Shown here: one piece after another, positions 20,681-29,253 of the stretch
Numbering within the stretch: the stretch's first letter is position 1
Layout: every line of letters begins with the position of its first letter
Assembly (NCBI RefSeq): GCF_022809715.1
Contig: NZ_CP094459.1
Location: 2,728,001 to 2,792,000, forward strand
Origin: Burkholderia pyrrocinia
Lineage (GTDB): Bacteria; Pseudomonadota; Gammaproteobacteria; Burkholderiales; Burkholderiaceae
Length of the DNA: 64,000 bases
Direction of reading: 5' to 3'
The notes under the pieces: model-generated
What the model was told of the DNA's origin: nothing
Database searches by the model: none
What the model saw: only the letters and a program-made list of their open reading frames with translations
Position numbers and translations under genes: made by a program

Positions 20681-21133
20681 ATGGAAGAACCAGCACGCTA
20701 CGTCTTGTCGGGTGCGCTGCCCGTCCACGACGATTTGGAAGACGAACAGCTTGATCGGGTGTCCCGACATCTAGGCGGCATTGCCTCGGTGTACCTGAGG
20801 CACGACGAGGTGGCACACGCCGTCTCGCTGCGCATCTCCGGCACGCTGATGCGTGACGACGTGCGCTACATCGAGCAGCGCATCGAGCGGTTCGCCGAAG
20901 AAAACGCCCGCGCCGCTGCGATTCTACTGAGCGAGTGGAACTGCGAAACGAGCGAGCTCGTCGTGGGCATGAACTGGGACGCCCAATGCCTGATTCGGCT
21001 CGGCGCAGTACAGGAACAACTCGGGAAGCTCACCGGACGGTACTTCGACTTTCTGCTGCGACTTGAACCACCCGACGCTCCCGCCCACGGCAGTCCACTC
21101 CTGTGCGTCTCGGTCGGGACCGGCAATGAATAG
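20681..21133 (+). CDS. Small acidic protein, diverged paralogue of the preceding gene
   Basis: A 150-aa protein aligning with the 131-aa neighbour over about 90 residues (YVLSGALPV; VYLRHDEVAHAVSLRISGTL; a helix IEQRIERFAEENARAAAIL; VVGM), at roughly one third identity by eye. It has an extra C-terminal tail with Pro and Gly. There is no signal peptide, membrane helix or catalytic motif. The gap of 65 bases and common direction indicate co-transcription. Tandem diverged copies of a small acidic protein next to an XRE repressor recall immunity, antitoxin or anti-defence pairs, but nothing in the sequence decides this. Confidence 0.6.
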   Translation: MEEPARYVLSGALPVHDDLEDEQLDRVSRHLGGIASVYLRHDEVAHAVSLRISGTLMRDDVRYIEQRIERFAEENARAAAILLSEWNCETSELVVGMNWDAQCLIRLGAVQEQLGKLTGRYFDFLLRLEPPDAPAHGSPLLCVSVGTGNE

Positions 21134-21263
21134 CATGTCGACAGATGAGCAGATTTGGGCCGCAATATGCCCGCGGCATCTTGCGTCGCGACGAGGCGGG
21201 TTTGGGCCAACGGCAGAATGTGCCGAGCATCGTCCTGCCCGAGCCCTCTACAGATCACCCCCT

Positions 21264-21287
21264 GGGGGTATTTTTGGGGGTATTTCT
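21264..21287. repeat. Two 12-bp direct repeats GGGGGTATTTTT / GGGGGTATTTCT
   Basis: Two head-to-tail copies differing at one position lie at 21264-21275 and 21276-21287. G-rich 10-12 bp repeats of this kind are often found as arm-type binding sites beside tyrosine-recombinase attachment sites. No integrase gene is nearby, so an att remnant is only a possibility. Confidence 0.45.
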
Positions 21288-21296
21288 TCAAAGGTT

Positions 21297-21318
21297 GCCG
21301 GCTATTCCCATAGCCGGC
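21297..21318. terminator. Perfect hairpin between convergent genes
   Basis: GCCGGCTA and TAGCCGGC form an 8-bp stem around the loop TTCCCA. It sits between the rightward small-paralogue pair and the leftward end of the glycan operon. There is no T-tract on either strand, so it may be a weak or factor-assisted terminator, or part of the adjoining repeat site. Confidence 0.4.
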
Positions 21319-21425
21319 GGACCAGCATGGATTCTGTCGGGGGACCAGCCAAGCCCCAAACCTCCCCCAAGATTCACAAGAAACTCCCCGTTCAGGCCCG
21401 TCTGGCGCCCCTCCAGCTCCCGGCA

Positions 21426-23750
21426 TCACGCACCTGCGGGGTATCGTCGGGATTCGCTTTCGAGCGCCGGGTCGTCCCCGGTCGTTATCCAGAGTTTCTG
21501 TATGCCGACGCCGAGCAGCCGGCCATCGTTACCCGCACCACTTTGCTGCGGAGAGCGTGGCAAAACCGGTTGGATCCGGATTGTGCGCGCTGCAGTGGGA
21601 TTATCAAAGCGCAACGCGAATTCGCGAATCTCGGCACCTGGAATCACGGTTCGGGTCTGTTGACCAACCATGATGCTTGAAGGCTTCCCAATGTTCGGCC
21701 CGTATCCCTTCATGCGGACGTGCAGCGTGAATCGTGCTGGAAGCGGCCGAACGAAGCTCAGTTCCACATCGGGGAACACATTGGCATCCGACCAACGCCC
21801 CCAGTCTTCTCGTGTCGATAAACCGCGAACATTCTCGAGAAACCTCGGAAGACTTGTTTGGCCAAGGTCAATGCCTTCGCTGAGTGAGTTGTTGTTCCTC
21901 GGCCCCAATTTGTCGACCACATAGCCGGCCCGTTCCATGATCTGATGCGCTGTCATTCCGGAAAGATCCACCTGACTCGTTCCAGCCACCCGGCTTGCAA
22001 GAGCAAAAAAAACCTGGTCGCCGGTCGGGCTGACAATCGGCGTCACACCGAGGTTCCGGGTAAGCTCGGCTTCGATGGAGGCCCCGTTGTCAGCATAACC
22101 GCGCCGGTCGATATAGATACCGTTGAAGCCGATCCGCCTGATCACTTCTATCTGCCGTGCGACGGGTTCGAGCGCGAGGTAGCGAAAGAACAGATCGCCA
22201 TCGCGCCCCTTCATGCCGCCGAAGCTCCACCTGAGCGCGCTGGTATGCAAAAAGGGGCGTGCCAGATCGTATGGCTCGAGACGGTTGAGCGTGGATCCTT
22301 CGGGAAACCCGACGTACGGCAATTGATAGATCGCACTTCCGGCCGGAACTTGCTGTTCGATCGCATGCGCGAAACTCGCATCGCTATTGAATTCAACCTT
22401 GTTTTTTGCAAGACGAGTCAGAGACGGTGTCGTTGTCTGATCCCATAGCGCAAATGCGCACAACGCCAAACAGAACGCCGCGATCCGGAGAGAAGCACGT
22501 TCGCCGGCGAACAGATATCGCTGGATCAACAGCAACACCGCAGCAATCGACGTAAAGGCAATAAATACGCTGACGCGATTCCAGGCTCGAATCATCGGGC
22601 TGACGAGCAGACTGAATATGCCGGAAAATCCACCGATCGTGCAGAACAACACCAGCACGATCGTGAGACTTGCAAGGAATTGCAGGAGCTCTTCGGGAGC
22701 GCGCCGCCACGTCGGCGCGACCACAAAAATCACAAGGCTTAGCAAGCCAACGCTGCCGATGATGCCAAGCGATGCAAAGGCGTTTTCGTTGACGAGCGGA
22801 AAGGTCGTCGAGTAGTCCGCCGTAAGCCTGGCAAATGGCTTATAGCGATGATCCGGCCGCGGCAGCAGAAGCTGATCGATCTTGAGACCGTATTGTTCCG
22901 CTTCGCTGGGCGAGCGCCACGCCGCTTCCTGATTGACGCCGTGCTGCATCCGATAGATCAGGTTCGGACTGACGTTGGCCACAATGCCGAACGAGACGAT
23001 CGCCACGGCCACGACGGCAGGCAAGATCGCCTTAATCGCCTTCTGCTGAACCGATCGTGCGATGCCGGCCGTCAGCAAGCAAAGAACGCCAAAGAACGCG
23101 TAATACACGCCGAAACATGAAAGCACGAGCAGGATCAACGCATCGAACAGCGTTCTCTTCACGGCGCGTCGCTGGAGACTGAAAGACAATTCACCATCCC
23201 AGATCCGCTTGGCGAACCAGACGAACATCGGTGCGGCGAAGTACCAGGTATAGAAGAGATGATGGAGTCGAAGAAAATGGAACGGGAGCAGCGTGAAGAT
23301 GAATCCTCCCGCGAAGCTCAGCACCTTCGAGATCTGAAGCTTCCGCAGCACCCAGTACGCCGCGATCGCATTGAGTGGAAATCCAATCAAATAGTAGAGA
23401 TCGAGCGCGGTCGCGGGATTGCCGAAAGTCCGTCCAAGAACCTTGAGCACGAGCATACTGCCTGAGTCTGGAATCGGATAGTCATACAGATTAGCGCCGA
23501 ACGGCGCGCCCAATAGTTCAGTGCTGAAGAACCAGTGACTCCTCACCGCAAGCTCTATCAACGAGAGAGTGAAAATGCCATCGCTTCCATAGATGAGCGG
23601 GAGATGAAGACCGAGATAGGCCGCACCCGATAGCTGCCAGGCCGCGACCAGACACACCACCATCAGCGCGCCTGAAAACGTCCATTCGGAAACCAACCGC
23701 TTTTCTGACGATTGCATGTGGGAGATTCTGCAGGGAGGTCGATCGTTCAT
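21426..23750 (-). CDS. Polytopic GT-C-like membrane glycosyltransferase, Gtr(type)-like
   Basis: A 774-aa membrane protein. About ten or more hydrophobic segments fill the first ~480 residues, starting at about 25-50, with a large periplasmic first loop rich in acidic and aromatic residues (YGSDGIF, LYDYPIPDSGS). The C-terminal ~290 residues are soluble and beta-rich. This is the outline of lipid-phosphate-sugar-dependent GT-C enzymes. It is the last gene after GtrA and a GtrB-like transferase, the position of the serotype-specific transferase in gtrABC cassettes, so it probably moves the flipped sugar from undecaprenyl phosphate onto O-antigen or another surface polymer. The start is uncertain: Met1 and Met12 both lack a strong ribosome binding site. 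Confidence 0.65.
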   Translation of the reverse strand: MNDRPPCRISHMQSSEKRLVSEWTFSGALMVVCLVAAWQLSGAAYLGLHLPLIYGSDGIFTLSLIELAVRSHWFFSTELLGAPFGANLYDYPIPDSGSMLVLKVLGRTFGNPATALDLYYLIGFPLNAIAAYWVLRKLQISKVLSFAGGFIFTLLPFHFLRLHHLFYTWYFAAPMFVWFAKRIWDGELSFSLQRRAVKRTLFDALILLVLSCFGVYYAFFGVLCLLTAGIARSVQQKAIKAILPAVVAVAIVSFGIVANVSPNLIYRMQHGVNQEAAWRSPSEAEQYGLKIDQLLLPRPDHRYKPFARLTADYSTTFPLVNENAFASLGIIGSVGLLSLVIFVVAPTWRRAPEELLQFLASLTIVLVLFCTIGGFSGIFSLLVSPMIRAWNRVSVFIAFTSIAAVLLLIQRYLFAGERASLRIAAFCLALCAFALWDQTTTPSLTRLAKNKVEFNSDASFAHAIEQQVPAGSAIYQLPYVGFPEGSTLNRLEPYDLARPFLHTSALRWSFGGMKGRDGDLFFRYLALEPVARQIEVIRRIGFNGIYIDRRGYADNGASIEAELTRNLGVTPIVSPTGDQVFFALASRVAGTSQVDLSGMTAHQIMERAGYVVDKLGPRNNNSLSEGIDLGQTSLPRFLENVRGLSTREDWGRWSDANVFPDVELSFVRPLPARFTLHVRMKGYGPNIGKPSSIMVGQQTRTVIPGAEIREFALRFDNPTAARTIRIQPVLPRSPQQSGAGNDGRLLGVGIQKLWITTGDDPALESESRRYPAGA

Positions 23751-23783
23751 GCCGTTTGCTCAGCAGGTCAACTGGACTGTCGG

Positions 23784-24755
23784 TCAATTCGGTCTCGAGG
23801 CCGCTTGGGCCTCGATGGCAGTCCCGCCCGAATTGATCCGTTCGCGCTCGACCACCAACGGTCTCTTTTGCGCATAGGTAAGAATCGCGCCCACATACTC
23901 GCCAAGCAGGCCAATAAAGAACAACTGTACCGACGCGAAGAAAAATAGACCGATCAGCATCGGAGCGCTGCCCATCGAGAAGCTGCTCCAGAACACGAGT
24001 TTCAGGACGAAATACATGAACGAGACGAAAAGGCTCAGGCCGGAAAGGACAAACCCGGCGATCGTGGCAAGCCGCAACGGCACCTTCGAATGCGAGGTAA
24101 TACCCAGCATTGCGATATCGTAGAGCGTGTAGAAGTTGTTCTTCGATATGCCCCGTTTACGGCGCGGCTGGACGTATGGAATCTGTTTGATCTCGAACCC
24201 GATCTCGCATACGAGTCCGCGGAAGTACGGGTACGGATCATCGATCTGTCGCAGGATCTCGATAACCTTGCGGTCGTAAAGCCCGAACCCCGTAAAGTTC
24301 TGGATCAGCGTGACGTTGGCGATCTGCGTGACCAGACGATAGTACATCCTGCGCAGCGCAAAGAAGAGCGCCGACTCTTTCGATTCAGGCTTTACGCCGA
24401 CCACGACGGGCGCGCCTGCGAGCCAGCTCTTCACGAACTCACGCATCAGTTCGGGCGGGTCCTGCAGGTCGGCGACCAGCAGAATGACGGCATCGCCCTT
24501 TGCTTGCAAAAGACCATACATCGGCGATCGGATGTGTCCAAAGTTCCGTGCATTAACGATCACGCCAACGGCCGGATCGTCCGCGGCGATCGTTCGCAGG
24601 ATGCTGACCGTCGAATCCGTCGACGCGTTGTCGATGAAGAGATGGTCATAGGTCACCTCCGGAATCGTCGAGAACACGCGACGAGTCTCTTCGTAGACAG
24701 CCCGGACGTTTTCCTCTTCATTGAAACAAGGCGTGACAACGGTTATATGCTTCAT
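23784..24755 (-). CDS. gtrB: GT2 polyprenyl-phosphate glycosyltransferase, GtrB-like
   Basis: A 323-aa family 2 glycosyltransferase: VVTPCFNEEENV (6-17), the nucleotide-binding FIDNASTDST (40-49), and a DLQD metal motif (96-99), followed by two C-terminal membrane helices at about 230-255 and 265-290. This is the GtrB/ArnC/DPM1 architecture, enzymes that attach a sugar to undecaprenyl phosphate on the cytoplasmic face. Its start overlaps the stop of gtrA by four bases. GtrB enzymes usually use UDP-glucose. Here all upstream genes of the operon make a CDP-sugar, so the donor may be that CDP-sugar (inference). Confidence 0.85.
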   Translation of the reverse strand: MKHITVVTPCFNEEENVRAVYEETRRVFSTIPEVTYDHLFIDNASTDSTVSILRTIAADDPAVGVIVNARNFGHIRSPMYGLLQAKGDAVILLVADLQDPPELMREFVKSWLAGAPVVVGVKPESKESALFFALRRMYYRLVTQIANVTLIQNFTGFGLYDRKVIEILRQIDDPYPYFRGLVCEIGFEIKQIPYVQPRRKRGISKNNFYTLYDIAMLGITSHSKVPLRLATIAGFVLSGLSLFVSFMYFVLKLVFWSSFSMGSAPMLIGLFFFASVQLFFIGLLGEYVGAILTYAQKRPLVVERERINSGGTAIEAQAASRPN

Positions 24756-25153
24756 GACAGGTTGAAGACAAAACGGCGATTCAGGATAAACGCAATGACA
24801 CTAAGCGGAAGCAGCGTCAGAGCATTCGCAATATAGATGTTTGCGTCAAGGCCGAGCAGCAACCGCACTCCGCCGAGATTCAACAGGTAGATCACACAGT
24901 AGACGCCAACGAATCGCCAGAAGCGCGACCGCGGCGCACCGTCGAATACGAGCCGTCCGACGCTCTGGAAGTTGAAGAGCACCCCGCCAATGGTGGCGAG
25001 CCCAATAGCGACGGGATAAGCGAGACCCGCGTAAGTCAGAACCGCAAATAACGAGTAGCCAACCAGTGTGTTCAGCCCGCCGACAACCAGAAAACGCAAT
25101 AGCTGGACAAACGTCTTCGTCAAAGGCTCACGGTCGAAATTAGACGCTTGCAT
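24752..25153 (-). CDS. gtrA: GtrA-family flippase
   Basis: A 133-aa protein with four membrane helices (about 13-35, 40-60, 75-95, 103-125) and the family pattern FLVVGGLNTLVGYSLFAVL near the N-terminus. GtrA proteins flip undecaprenyl-phosphate-linked sugars across the inner membrane. It overlaps the transketolase C-subunit gene by 14 bases and the GtrB-like gene by four, so it is tightly tied to both sugar synthesis and transfer. Confidence 0.88.
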   Translation of the reverse strand: MQASNFDREPLTKTFVQLLRFLVVGGLNTLVGYSLFAVLTYAGLAYPVAIGLATIGGVLFNFQSVGRLVFDGAPRSRFWRFVGVYCVIYLLNLGGVRLLLGLDANIYIANALTLLPLSVIAFILNRRFVFNLS

Positions 25154-26057
25154 CGAGTGCCTTCTTTATTTGCTCTTTGACGGCATCTGGGGAAAGGCCA
25201 TGGCTTTCCATCAGATAGGGATAGTTGCCGCAGAACGCGCTGAATCTATCTTGAATGCCTACACGCACGAACGTCCCGACAAAACTGCCCATCAGCGCTT
25301 CCGCGACGGCGCCACCCAGTCCACCGTAAATCGAATGCTCTTCAAACGTCACGATCGCTTGCCTGCCCGCTGCAAGCCTGCGAATCGAATCAACAGGAAA
25401 GGGTTTGATGCAGGGCACCGAGACGATGTCCGCGCCACCAGCCGCCGCCGCGACCTTCTGAGCCAGCCGCACACCCGAACCTGTCGCAATGAAAAGGCTC
25501 GGATGCGCTTCGTTCGTTAATGGGACAGCATCGCCATTGCGCCACGAGTTGAGCGGTGCAGAATGCACATCGCCAAGATCCGCCTTGCCCATCCGCAGAT
25601 AGGCAGGCGCCTGTCTGTCCGAGATGTCCTGCATGCAGGCAGTCAGCTCGAACCGGTCAGCAGGAGAATATATCGACAGCTGCGGGATCGCGCGAAGCGC
25701 AGCAATATCCTCCGTACTTTGGTGGCTCGTACCCAGTTGGGCGTAGACCACCCCGGCGCCATCGCCGATAAAAGTAACCGGCAGATCTTCATAGCAGACA
25801 TCGATCTTGATCTGCTCCAGAACGCGAATCGGCACGAATGCGGCGAGTCCGTAGACGATGGGTTTGAATCCGGCCTTGGCAAGACCTGCGGCTACCCCCA
25901 CCATGTTCTGCTCCGCGATACCGCAATTGATGTATTGATCGGGGCATGCTTTGCGAAATGCATCGAAGAGCGCATAGCCGTGATCGCCCGTCAGCAGAAG
26001 AACCTTGGGATCTTGCCGCGCCGCGCCGACAATCGCATCAGAAAATGCATCCCTCAT
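25140..26057 (-). CDS. Transketolase-like protein, C-terminal (beta) subunit
   Basis: A 305-aa protein matching the pyrimidine-binding and C-terminal domains of transketolase: INCGIAEQNMVGVAAGLA (about 58-75) has the conserved Glu that activates thiamine diphosphate, followed by a transketolase-C domain with KPFPVDSIRRLA. It is half of a two-gene transketolase; the other half is directly upstream with a four-base overlap. Housekeeping transketolase is a single chain, so this pair is specialised. In the operon it probably transfers a ketol unit to the keto-sugar made by RfbH, giving a branched sugar (inference). Confidence 0.88.
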   Translation of the reverse strand: MRDAFSDAIVGAARQDPKVLLLTGDHGYALFDAFRKACPDQYINCGIAEQNMVGVAAGLAKAGFKPIVYGLAAFVPIRVLEQIKIDVCYEDLPVTFIGDGAGVVYAQLGTSHQSTEDIAALRAIPQLSIYSPADRFELTACMQDISDRQAPAYLRMGKADLGDVHSAPLNSWRNGDAVPLTNEAHPSLFIATGSGVRLAQKVAAAAGGADIVSVPCIKPFPVDSIRRLAAGRQAIVTFEEHSIYGGLGGAVAEALMGSFVGTFVRVGIQDRFSAFCGNYPYLMESHGLSPDAVKEQIKKALDASV

Positions 26058-26860
26058 TGCTTCTCTCCAAGCTCGGCAATCGCGAGGTCATACGTTTGCG
26101 CCGTGAGCCGTGTGTAATGCCAGATATTTTCATGCTCCATGAACGAGATACCCTTGCCTTTGATCGTGCGAGCCACCATCGCTTTCGGGCGCCCGTCTTT
26201 TCGGGTCTTCAGTGCCTGATACGCTTGATCGATTGCGATTTCGTCGTGACCATCGACAGAGATGGCATCGAAGCCAAATGCCTCGAACTTGGCCTGGATG
26301 TCGCCGAGTCCGATCACCTCGTCTGTCGTGCCCATGGCCTGGAATCCATTTGCGTCGACGATGACGATTAGGTTGTCCAGTTTGAACTGGGCCGCAAAGA
26401 GCGCCGCTTCCCAGATCGAGCCTTCATTCAGTTCGCCGTCTCCAACGAGCGCATAGCACTTCTGATCGGTGTCGTTTCGCTTCGCAGCCAACGCAAGACC
26501 GACTCCGACGGAAAGGCCATGTCCGAGCGACCCTGCCGTAGCTTCGATACCGGGCACGTGCGCATCGGCGAGTCCCTTGAGGCGCGTGCCATTGCCAAAG
26601 TAGCGGGTGATTTCATCGTCGGCGAGCCAGCCTATTTCATTCAGACAAGCATACTGAGCCATCACACCGTGGCCTTTGCTCAGCACCATATAGTCGCGAC
26701 CGGGAGAACGTGGATCGCTTTGCTCGTAGCGCAGGTGTTTGCGGTACAGCACAGCCAGCAGCTCAACGATGGAAAATGCACAACCGATATGGACGGTCGA
26801 TCCTGCGAACGCCATATCGAGAATGGTCTTGCGAATCCGGGACGATTCGAATGTCTTCAT
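26054..26860 (-). CDS. Transketolase-like protein, N-terminal (alpha) subunit
   Basis: A 268-aa protein with the thiamine-diphosphate site GDGELNEGSIWEAALFA followed by NLIVIVDANG, and SKGHG and GSLGHGLSVG loops, as in the N-terminal half of transketolase. The start is ATG 26860 overlapping the epimerase stop (ATGA); the longer upstream extension of the ORF lies inside the epimerase gene in another frame and is not supported. Together with the next gene it should form an alpha2beta2 enzyme. Its place between a CDP-sugar reductase and a flippase indicates a role in making a modified sugar. Confidence 0.88.
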   Translation of the reverse strand: MKTFESSRIRKTILDMAFAGSTVHIGCAFSIVELLAVLYRKHLRYEQSDPRSPGRDYMVLSKGHGVMAQYACLNEIGWLADDEITRYFGNGTRLKGLADAHVPGIEATAGSLGHGLSVGVGLALAAKRNDTDQKCYALVGDGELNEGSIWEAALFAAQFKLDNLIVIVDANGFQAMGTTDEVIGLGDIQAKFEAFGFDAISVDGHDEIAIDQAYQALKTRKDGRPKAMVARTIKGKGISFMEHENIWHYTRLTAQTYDLAIAELGEKQ

Positions 26861-27921
26861 GCAGTGACCGTGTTTCGGTTCCAGTTGATCGTCTTGGCAA
26901 GGGCCGACTCTAAAGACGTGTACTCCTCCACACCAAGCGAATGACGCGCTAGAGAGGTCGAAGGTATATAGCGTGGCGCCGGACCAGACGCAGGCGCCAT
27001 GTCCGGCACAGCGGCCTCGCGTGCCCTGCATAGCGTCTCCACCATGCGAGCAAGTTCGAGAATCGACACGGCGCGTTCAGAGCCCACGTTATAGGCGCGC
27101 CCCATCACGCCTCCGTGCAGCATGCGCAGAAGCCAGATACAGGCATCGGCGATGTACAGATAGCTGCGTAGAGGCCGCCCATCGCCCTTGATGACAATGC
27201 GCTGCCCCGCCAGCGCATCGCGGATAAAGTTGCCTGCGGCAAATGGACCGTCCATCGGGATACCTGGGCCGACGAGCGCGTAGATTCGCGCAATAGAAAC
27301 ATTGATGTCATGCTGCTCGCCGTAGGTCGACACGAGCCATTCAGCGGACCTCTTCCCCTGCCCGTACGCTGCTTTTGTGTCGAGCGTGTCAGGCGCGCCG
27401 CAATAGCTCTCGGGCGTCCGCTCCAGCGTCGGGGGCTGATGCCCGTAAATGGCGCCGCTCGACGTCAGCAAAAAGTGTGTTGCACCATTCGAGCGCGCGA
27501 AATCCAGCACCCGACGTGTACCGGTTACATTCGCATCGAACACCCGCAAACCGTCGCCAGCCTTTGTGATGTCCGCGACGTCGGTCGCTGCATGGATGCA
27601 AAGGTCGATCGCACCCATCGTGCCCGTCGTCGTTTCGAAATCGATGACATCGCCTTCGTACAATGCCAGGCCAGGTGCTGCATAAAGATGCGGCGCAAAC
27701 ATGCGCGCTTTCTCTGGATTGCGACTCAGTACGACAACCTCGATCCCGCTACCGAGTGTCCGATTGGCGTGCTGTACTGCTTCCAGCAACCACGATCCGA
27801 TGAAACCCGTGCCACCCGTGATGAATAGTCGCGCCCCACGGAAAGCCGTCCAGACATCTGCCGTATGCTGAACGACCAGTTCGAGATCTTCGCGTGGGTA
27901 CGGCTTCCGCATCGATGACAA
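26857..27921 (-). CDS. NAD(P)-dependent sugar epimerase/reductase
   Basis: A 354-aa extended short-chain dehydrogenase: FITGGTGFIGSW (about 33-44), the SSGAIYG strand, and the active-site YGQGK. The C-terminal half has RSYLYIADACIWLL and NVGSERAVSI, typical of sugar-nucleotide enzymes. In CDP-3,6-dideoxyhexose pathways an enzyme of this class reduces C4 or epimerises C2 (the reductase in abequose, paratose or yersiniose routes). Which sugar it makes cannot be read from the sequence. It starts three bases after RfbH and overlaps the transketolase alpha gene. Confidence 0.82.
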   Translation of the reverse strand: MSSMRKPYPREDLELVVQHTADVWTAFRGARLFITGGTGFIGSWLLEAVQHANRTLGSGIEVVVLSRNPEKARMFAPHLYAAPGLALYEGDVIDFETTTGTMGAIDLCIHAATDVADITKAGDGLRVFDANVTGTRRVLDFARSNGATHFLLTSSGAIYGHQPPTLERTPESYCGAPDTLDTKAAYGQGKRSAEWLVSTYGEQHDINVSIARIYALVGPGIPMDGPFAAGNFIRDALAGQRIVIKGDGRPLRSYLYIADACIWLLRMLHGGVMGRAYNVGSERAVSILELARMVETLCRAREAAVPDMAPASGPAPRYIPSTSLARHSLGVEEYTSLESALAKTINWNRNTVTA

Positions 27922-27924
27922 CGC

Positions 27925-29238
27925 CTAGAAATTGACGCCGACAAACGTCTCGATTTTCTCGACGATGAAGTCAAGCATTTCGTGGCTCAGCCCCGGGTAG
28001 ACGCCAACCCAGAATGTCTGGTTCATCACGATGTCGGTATTCGTCAAAGCGCCGCTCACACGATATTCCTGGCCAATCATATAAGGCTGACGCGTGAGGT
28101 TGCCGGCAAACAGCAGGCGGGTGCCGATCTTGTTCTGGTCGAGGTAAGTCAGCAAGTCGACGCGTGAGAACTCTGCCTCGGGCTTCAGCGTGATTGGAAA
28201 GCCGAACCACGACGGATCAGCGTTCGGTGTCGCGTGCGGCAGGAGCAGATGTTCCGTACAAGTCTGCAAACGCTCGTGCAGATACCTAAAGTTCTCGCGG
28301 CGCGCCTGGACAAATCCATCCAGACGGTCCATTTGCGCGAGTGCGCACGCCGCCTGCATGTCGGTGATCTTCAGGTTATAGCCAAGGTGAGAATAGGTGT
28401 ACTTGTGGTCATAGCCTTCCGGGAGCGTGCCGAGCTTCCAGCAAAAGCGCTTTCCGCACGTGTTGTCCTTGCCGGGCGCGCAATAGCAGTCGCGGCCCCA
28501 GTCACGGAACGATTCGGCGATGAGTTTCAATTCCGGGTTGTTGGTGAACACCGCGCCGCCCTCGCCCATCGTGATGTGATGGGCCGGATAGAAACTGAGC
28601 GTGCCGATATCACCGAAGGTGCCGACCAGTTGGCCATTGTAAGTTGCGCCGAGCGCGTCGCAGCAGTCTTCAATCAACCACAGGTTGTACTTCCTGCACA
28701 ACGCGGTGATCGCCTCGAGGTTATACGGGTTGCCAAGCGTATGGGCGAGCATGATCGCCTTGGTTTTGGGCGAGATGGCCGCCTCGATCTTCGTCGCGTC
28801 GATGTTGTATGTACCCAATTCGACGTCTACGAATACGGGAACCGCACCGAATTGAAGAATCGGGTTGACCGTAGTCGGAAAACCCGCTGCAACGCCGATT
28901 ACTTCGTCACCCGGACGAATGGCACGGTCACCAAGTTTCGGCGATGTCAAGGTCGAGAATGCCACTAGATTCGCCGACGAGCCGGAGTTCACGGTGATCA
29001 GGTATTCGACGCCAAGATACGCCGCGAGCCTTTTTTCGAACGCTTCGTTGAAGCGTCCCGTCGTCAACCAACCATCGAGGGATGCCTCGACCATGAGTTC
29101 CATTTCCCGTGCACCAATCACCTTGCCCGACGGAGGCACGGCTGTCTGGCCAGGTTCGAAGGCAGGTCGTCGAGTCGCGAGCTCGCCATACTGTTTGACG
29201 AGCTCGATGATCTGCATGCGGATTTGATCTTTGTTCAT
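27925..29238 (-). CDS. rfbH: RfbH, CDP-4-keto-6-deoxyglucose 3-dehydrase (E1)
   Basis: A 437-aa PLP-fold dehydrase. The usual catalytic Lys is replaced by His in [14 protein letters not shown] (His220), the hallmark of E1/RfbH. The [2Fe-2S] cysteines Cys193, Cys251, Cys253 and Cys261 fit the known C-x57-C-x-C-x7-C spacing exactly. The enzyme removes the C3 hydroxyl of CDP-4-keto-6-deoxy-D-glucose using PMP and an electron donor. In characterised pathways that donor is an E3 flavin reductase (AscD/DdhD), which I do not find in this operon. It sits between rfbG and the epimerase, with gaps of 15 and 3 bases. Confidence 0.95.
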   Translation of the reverse strand: MNKDQIRMQIIELVKQYGELATRRPAFEPGQTAVPPSGKVIGAREMELMVEASLDGWLTTGRFNEAFEKRLAAYLGVEYLITVNSGSSANLVAFSTLTSPKLGDRAIRPGDEVIGVAAGFPTTVNPILQFGAVPVFVDVELGTYNIDATKIEAAISPKTKAIMLAHTLGNPYNLEAITALCRKYNLWLIEDCCDALGATYNGQLVGTFGDIGTLSFYPAHHITMGEGGAVFTNNPELKLIAESFRDWGRDCYCAPGKDNTCGKRFCWKLGTLPEGYDHKYTYSHLGYNLKITDMQAACALAQMDRLDGFVQARRENFRYLHERLQTCTEHLLLPHATPNADPSWFGFPITLKPEAEFSRVDLLTYLDQNKIGTRLLFAGNLTRQPYMIGQEYRVSGALTNTDIVMNQTFWVGVYPGLSHEMLDFIVEKIETFVGVNF

Positions 29239-29253
29239 TGCGGCGATAAATAG

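Noticed and set aside
20866-21429. A 187-codon minus-strand ORF spanning the repeat region
   Set aside because: It runs antisense through the second small paralogue and through the repeats; its composition is not protein-like.
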